A stretch of 25,466 bases of DNA, from assembly GCA_031428635.1 (NCBI GenBank), contig JANPPS010000191.1, positions 1-25,466 on the forward strand, in the 5' to 3' direction. The stretch is from JANPPS01 sp031428635. Its GTDB lineage: Bacteria; Pseudomonadota; Alphaproteobacteria; Acetobacterales; Acetobacteraceae. Under the pieces are notes generated by a model that made no database searches, was not told the DNA's origin, and worked only from the letters and a program-made list of their open reading frames with translations. The translations under genes were made by a program, and so were the position numbers. Shown here in pieces: positions 21,963 through 25,466 of the stretch (its first letter is position 1; each line of letters begins with the position of its first letter).

Positions 21963-23267
21963 ATGTCCGGTACCGCGATTCTGTTAGCCGCCGGGTTCGG
22001 CACACGTATGAAGTCGGCGTTGCCGAAGGCCCTGCATCGTATCGCGGGCCAGCCGATGTTGGCGCATCTGATCGATAGCTGCGCGGGCGTGTTCGACCGT
22101 ATCGTGGTCGTGGTGGGGCCCGGCATGGACGCGCTGGCCGCTGTCGGCGCGCCGCACGTGACGGTGGTGCAGCAGGATCGGCTGGGCACAGCGCACGCGG
22201 CGTTGCAGGCGGCCGCGTATTTCGGCGATGGCGACGTGGCGGTGCTGTACGCCGATAATCCGCTCATTCGCCCCGATACCCTGCGCCGGCTGCTGGACGC
22301 ACGGCGGGAAGCCGGCCTGACGCTGCTGGCGATGCGCCCGGCTGACCCCGGGCGGTACGGGCGCGTCGTGATGGACGGCGCCGACGTCGCCCGCATTGTC
22401 GAGTGGACGGACGCGACCGAGGCGGAGCGCGCCATCCCCCTGTGCAACGCAGGAGTGCTGTGCGCGGACGCCCGTGCGTTCGAGGGGTGGCTGCATCAGG
22501 TTCAGCCCAGCCCCGAGGGCGAGTACTACCTGACAGACTGTGTGGCCCTGGCCCGCGCCGCTGGCGTGCGTGTGGCGGCGGTCGAGGCCCCGGAGGAGGA
22601 GTTGCACGGCGTGAACTCCCGCGCCGAACTGGCGGGGGCGGAGGCGACGGTGCAGCGGTGGCTGCGCAATGCGGCGATGGCGGGCGGTGCTACGTTGACG
22701 GCGCCGGACACTGTCACGTTCAGTGCCGATACCCGCCTGGCGCCCGACACGATCGTCGGCCCCCACGTGGTGTTCGGGCCCGGCGTCACGGTTGCGACGG
22801 GCGCTGAGATCAAGGCGTTCAGCCACCTTGAGGGTGCCGACGTGGGTGAGGGAGCGGTGATTGGGCCCTATGCGCGGTTGCGCCCCGGAACAGTGGTGGG
22901 CGCGGGCGCGCATGTCGGTAATTTTGTCGAGTTGAAGGCGACAACGCTGGGGGCGGGGGCGAAGGCGAACCATCTGAGTTACCTGGGCGATAGCGCGATC
23001 GGGTCCGGCAGCAACATCGGCGCGGGCACGATTACCTGTAATTACGACGGCTATGCCAAGCACCGCACAACGATTGGCTCGGGCGTGTTCGTAGGTAGTT
23101 CCGCCGTGCTGGTCGCGCCGGTTTCCCTGGGCGACGGCGCGTTCGTGGCGGCGGGCAGCGTGATCACAAGGGACGTCTTACCCGACGCGATGGCATTCGG
23201 GCGCGCGACGCAAACGGAAAAGCCGGGGCGGGCGGCGCTGTACCGGGCGGCGCGGCGGAAAGTCTAG
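21963..23267 (+). CDS. glmU: Bifunctional GlmU: GlcNAc-1-P uridylyltransferase / glucosamine-1-P acetyltransferase
   Basis: It makes UDP-GlcNAc for peptidoglycan and lipopolysaccharide in two steps. The N-terminal pyrophosphorylase domain has LAAGFGTRM at residues 8-16 with K22, QQDRLGTAHA at 70-79 and YADNPLI at 96-102, where most relatives have GD-x-PL. The C-terminal left-handed beta helix of hexapeptide repeats runs from about 240 to 410 and holds NHLSYLGD (catalytic H337), NIGAGTITCNYDG and the final GRATQTEKPG. At 434 residues it is slightly shorter than E. coli GlmU but complete. The ATG at 21963 gives a standard N-terminus; the Shine-Dalgarno is weak. No glmS follows it; the downstream DNA looks decayed. 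Confidence 0.96.
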   Translation: MSGTAILLAAGFGTRMKSALPKALHRIAGQPMLAHLIDSCAGVFDRIVVVVGPGMDALAAVGAPHVTVVQQDRLGTAHAALQAAAYFGDGDVAVLYADNPLIRPDTLRRLLDARREAGLTLLAMRPADPGRYGRVVMDGADVARIVEWTDATEAERAIPLCNAGVLCADARAFEGWLHQVQPSPEGEYYLTDCVALARAAGVRVAAVEAPEEELHGVNSRAELAGAEATVQRWLRNAAMAGGATLTAPDTVTFSADTRLAPDTIVGPHVVFGPGVTVATGAEIKAFSHLEGADVGEGAVIGPYARLRPGTVVGAGAHVGNFVELKATTLGAGAKANHLSYLGDSAIGSGSNIGAGTITCNYDGYAKHRTTIGSGVFVGSSAVLVAPVSLGDGAFVAAGSVITRDVLPDAMAFGRATQTEKPGRAALYRAARRKV

Positions 23268-23278
23268 TGGTACACTAG
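23264..23278. repeat. Perfect 6-bp palindrome over the glmU stop codon
   Basis: CTAGTG-gta-CACTAG spans 23264-23278 and includes the glmU TAG and the stop of the opposing small ORF. The loop is 3 nt and no T-run follows, so it is a poor terminator. It could be a protein site or chance. Confidence 0.35.
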
Positions 23279-23512
23279 CCGCTCCTCTTGGACGGAGACG
23301 GCCCGTACGACTGGCCGATCGAGATCGAAAAGTCCTCCGGTCTTCGGTTCAACCTCGGTCAAGCAGCGGCGTGTCTGACCGTTGGTATGGCTTTCGAATG
23401 ATCCGAATGCATAACGGCCCCCAAATAGGGCCTGTGGGTGGGGGCGATAACCTTTTGCCGCCGACGCCGGGCGCCATCGGTCGCCTAACCGCATAGCGAC
23501 ACATGTGTGCAT
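23264..23512 (-). CDS. Hypothetical ORF, 82 codons, doubtful
   Basis: A minus-strand frame opens at the ATG at 23512 with AAGGGG about 8 nt before it and ends in TAG overlapping the glmU stop. The product contains GYRPHPQALFGGRYAFGSFE and TGGLFDLDRPVVRAVSVQEE, which read like ordinary soluble protein, but I recognise no family. It is polar, with no membrane segment. Its neighbour upstream on the same strand is a frameshifted pseudogene, so this could be the remaining end of another broken gene from the same lost block. Real small gene, fragment and chance frame are all possible. The stretch 23513-23624 beside it shows nothing identifiable. Confidence 0.3.
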   Translation of the reverse strand: MHTCVAMRLGDRWRPASAAKGYRPHPQALFGGRYAFGSFESHTNGQTRRCLTEVEPKTGGLFDLDRPVVRAVSVQEERLVYH

Positions 23513-23624
23513 GACGCACCCCTTGTTGCCCGCTAGTGCTCTGCCCGGTTATCGCTCGCCGAATAGAGAAAGTATTTCCTCTACGTAAGGAGATCCCGGG
23601 TTTGCCGCAGCGCTTCGGTGGCTT

Positions 23625-23947
23625 TCAGCGGTTCCTCACGCGTCGAGCAATATCCGCTAGGTTTAGTGACAGGTTCGGGAGAGACGGGGCTAAGAGGGCG
23701 TTTGGGTTGTGGTCCAGCAAATCTAGCCATGTCTCCAACGCATCGTGCCCGACGCGAAGGCCGGCATCCAACCCTGCCTCGCCCTTGGCGATGATGACTT
23801 CCTCGTGCCCGACGCGGTCGCGGCGTCCATTGGCCCGAAATCAATGAGTACATTTCCGTTCGCGCCCTGATGGGCCACCCCACATACCTCAATGTAGACA
23901 CAACCCGGCCCGCCCCGCAGCCAAGGAATACCCTCATGCTGAACCAA
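23625..23947 (-). pseudogene. Frameshifted gene remnant of unknown family
   Basis: Two different minus-strand frames join into what looks like one protein. The first, from about 23947 (TTG only, no ATG), contains GIPWLRGGPGCVYIEVCGVA and NVLIDFGPMD and becomes implausible after about 23822. The second, read from there to the TGA at 23627-23625, contains DRVGHEEVIIAKGEAGLDAG, HDALETWLDLLDHNP and NLSLNLADIARRVRNR. Each half has protein-like composition only in its own frame, so a single frameshift near 23815-23830 is the simple explanation. The 5' end is missing or covered by the start of gabD. I do not know the family. The size and the Trp/Leu/Asp-rich tail recall small immunity-type or accessory proteins, but this is only an impression. 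Confidence 0.5.
23743..23816. repeat. 14-bp direct repeat spaced exactly 60 bp, inside the pseudogene
   Basis: TCGTGCCCGACGCG occurs at 23743-23756 and at 23803-23816. The offset of 60 bp equals 20 codons, and both copies encode RVGH in the second pseudogene frame. The upstream copy abuts the apparent frameshift. It may be an old internal duplication or a slippage site. Confidence 0.75.
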
Positions 23948-25414
23948 ACCGCCCCCCTACCGCTGAACGACCCGAGCCTGTTCCGCCAGGCCTGCCATAT
24001 CGGTGGCCAGTGGATCGAAGCCGATGACGGCACGACCGTGGCGGTCCGCAACCCGGCCACTGGCGACGTCATCGGTACCGTCCCCGCGCTGGGTGCGGCT
24101 GAAACCCACCGCGCCATCGCCGCCGCCGCCCGCGCCTACCCGGCTTGGCGGGCGCTGCTGGCTAAGGAACGCGCCACCATTCTACGCCGCCTATTTCAGC
24201 TGATGCTCGACAACACCGAAGACCTCGCGATCATCATGACCGCCGAGCAGGGCAAGCCGCTGGCCGAAAGCCGGGGGGAGATCACGTATGCCGCCAGCTT
24301 CATCGAGTGGTTCGCCGAAGAGGGTAAGCGCGTGTACGGCGACATGGTGCCGCAGAACGCGCATGGCCGCCGCATCCTGGTGATGAAGGAGCCGATCGGC
24401 GTTTTCGCGGCGATTACACCCTGGAACTTCCCGGCCGCGATGATCACCCGCAAGGCCGGACCCGGATGGGCCGCGGGCTGCACCGGCGTGATCCGTCCCG
24501 CGAGCCAGACGCCGTACTCCGCTTTGGCGCTGGCAGTACTGGCCGAACGCGCCGGTATGCCGCCCGGCGTGTGTAACGTCATCACCGGCCCGTCCGGCCC
24601 GATCGGCGGCGCACTGACCAGCAGCCCCACGGTGCGCAAACTGACGTTCACCGGATCGACCGAGGTCGGGTCCAAGCTGCTGGCCCAAATCGCGCCCACG
24701 GTGAAGAAGGCAAGCATGGAGCTGGGCGGTAATGCGCCGTTCATCGTGTTTGACGACGCCGACCTGGACGCGGCGGTTGTGGGTGCGATGGCGAGCAAGT
24801 TCCGCAACGCCGGGCAAACCTGCGTTTGCGCCAACCGGCTGCTGGTGCAGGCGGGCGTGTACGACGCGTTCACGGCTAAGCTGAAGGTCGCGGTCGAAGC
24901 GCTGCGTGTTGGCAACGGCATGGACGCGGGCGTGACGCAGGGCCCGATGATCAATATGGACGCCGTCGAGAAGGTCGAGCAGCACATCGCCGACGCTGTC
25001 GAACGGGGCGCAACGGTCGTCCTGGGCGGCCACCGTCACGCACTGGGCGGCACGTTCTTCGAGCCCACGATCCTGACTGGCGTCCCTCGCACGGCCGCGA
25101 TCTTTCACGAGGAGACGTTCGGCCCCGCCGCCGCCCTGTTCCGGTTTGAGACCGAGGCCGAGGCGATCGAGATGGCCAACGACACCGAATTCGGCCTGGC
25201 CGCCTATTTCTACGCCCGCGATGTGGGCCGTATCTTCCGCGTGGCCGAGGCGCTGGAGTACGGGATCGTCGGCGTGAATGAGGGCATCATTTCGACCGAA
25301 GTGGCCCCGTTTGGCGGCGTAAAGGCGAGCGGCCTGGGTCGCGAGGGTGGCCGGTACGGGATCGAGGACTACTTAGAGATCAAGTACGTGGCGCTTGGTG
25401 GGATTGGTACATGA
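23936..25414 (+). CDS. gabD: NAD(P)-dependent succinate-semialdehyde dehydrogenase
   Basis: It oxidises succinate semialdehyde to succinate in the GABA shunt. The 492-residue aldehyde dehydrogenase has TPWNFP (N164), FTGSTEVG at 238-245, the general base E262 (MELGGNAPFIVFDDADLDAA) and the catalytic cysteine C296 in NAGQTCVCANR; the second Cys two residues later is typical of GabD. The cofactor-binding lysine of the usual V-L-K-P-A-S motif is Arg here (VIRPAS, R187). I start at the ATG at 23936, preceded by AAGGA about 10 nt upstream, giving a family-like N-terminus. The frame is open to 23870, but that part overlaps the pseudogene. The stop overlaps the next start as ATGA. Confidence 0.9.
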   Translation: MLNQTAPLPLNDPSLFRQACHIGGQWIEADDGTTVAVRNPATGDVIGTVPALGAAETHRAIAAAARAYPAWRALLAKERATILRRLFQLMLDNTEDLAIIMTAEQGKPLAESRGEITYAASFIEWFAEEGKRVYGDMVPQNAHGRRILVMKEPIGVFAAITPWNFPAAMITRKAGPGWAAGCTGVIRPASQTPYSALALAVLAERAGMPPGVCNVITGPSGPIGGALTSSPTVRKLTFTGSTEVGSKLLAQIAPTVKKASMELGGNAPFIVFDDADLDAAVVGAMASKFRNAGQTCVCANRLLVQAGVYDAFTAKLKVAVEALRVGNGMDAGVTQGPMINMDAVEKVEQHIADAVERGATVVLGGHRHALGGTFFEPTILTGVPRTAAIFHEETFGPAAALFRFETEAEAIEMANDTEFGLAAYFYARDVGRIFRVAEALEYGIVGVNEGIISTEVAPFGGVKASGLGREGGRYGIEDYLEIKYVALGGIGT

Positions 25415-25466
25415 TCTACGACTATGATCTCTTTGTAATCGGCGGTGGCTCTGGCGGCGTGCGGTG
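25411..25466 (+). CDS. gor: Glutathione-disulfide reductase, first 18 codons (runs off the right edge)
   Basis: The frame starts at the ATG at 25411, overlapping the gabD stop (ATGA), and reads MIYDYDLFVIGGGSGGVR. The YDYDLFVIGxGSGGVR pattern is the FAD-binding start of glutathione reductases; the closely related trypanothione or mercuric reductase-like enzymes are less likely. The redox-active cysteines lie beyond the window, so this is identification from the N-terminus only. Coupling to gabD suggests one operon. Confidence 0.75.
   Translation, partial: MIYDYDLFVIGGGSGGVR

Noticed and set aside
21984..23063. Long minus-strand open frame opposite glmU
   Set aside because: It is Arg/Gln/His-rich with no recognisable domain; glmU motifs occupy the plus strand throughout.
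23536..23847. Plus-strand open frame in the glmU-gabD gap
   Set aside because: It is opposite the pseudogene, has biased Arg/Ser composition and no RBS at its start; the minus-strand reading is more protein-like.
24191..25108. Long minus-strand open frames opposite gabD
   Set aside because: Composition is that of a reverse-frame shadow, and gabD is unambiguous on the plus strand.
1..25466. CRISPR array, insertion sequence, prophage or integron
   Set aside because: I found no regularly spaced repeats, transposase, integrase or phage structural genes; the only repeats are the short ones listed.

Overview
The window is GC-rich, densely coded bacterial chromosome. Several features suggest an alphaproteobacterium, most likely of the Rhodospirillales/Acetobacterales kind: a class I lysyl-tRNA synthetase, a TerB-family protein, small DUF4864, DUF3108 and DUF2141 proteins, a divergent gph/glmU pair, and a tRNA gene with encoded CCA. 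This placement is inferred from gene content; there is no rRNA in the window.

Layout. 1-3012 (minus): the start of a TerB-family gene that runs off the left edge, then a large DinG/XPD-like helicase. 3114-6739 (plus): class I lysK overlapping an MprF-like membrane protein whose synthase part is shortened. 6736-9815: a MaoC-type dehydratase (minus), glycogen debranching enzyme glgX (plus) and an unknown 130-aa protein (plus). 9816-10244 has no conventional gene. Its minus strand holds two interleaved 10-bp inverted repeats (a potential pseudoknot), a ribosome-binding site complementary to the last 18 nt of 16S rRNA, a 25-codon GTG-start ORF and a terminator-like hairpin. 10245-10682 is a secreted DUF4864 protein.

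10805-16476 (minus) is a tightly packed six-gene operon: two CrtI-type carotenoid desaturase/oxygenases, an acyltransferase, a family 2 glycosyltransferase, a DUF2141 protein and a thioredoxin-fold [2Fe-2S] ferredoxin. An aldehyde dehydrogenase diverges from it at 16594 and is followed 3 nt later by an M20 metallopeptidase. Together the desaturase, oxygenase, aldehyde dehydrogenase, glycosyltransferase and acyltransferase match the known C30 (staphyloxanthin-like, glycosylated and acylated apo-carotenoid) pathway. The squalene or diapophytoene synthase step is not in this window.

19381-23267 is housekeeping: a Gfo/Idh/MocA oxidoreductase, tRNA-Val(CAC), a secreted DUF3108 protein, a Gph-like HAD phosphatase and glmU. 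23268-23935 is decayed: a doubtful 82-codon ORF, about 110 bp (23513-23624) where I see nothing, and a frameshifted pseudogene of unknown family. The window ends with gabD overlapping the first codons of a glutathione reductase gene.

The least explained element is the 9822-10140 RNA-like locus. The most coherent pathway is the carotenoid cluster.
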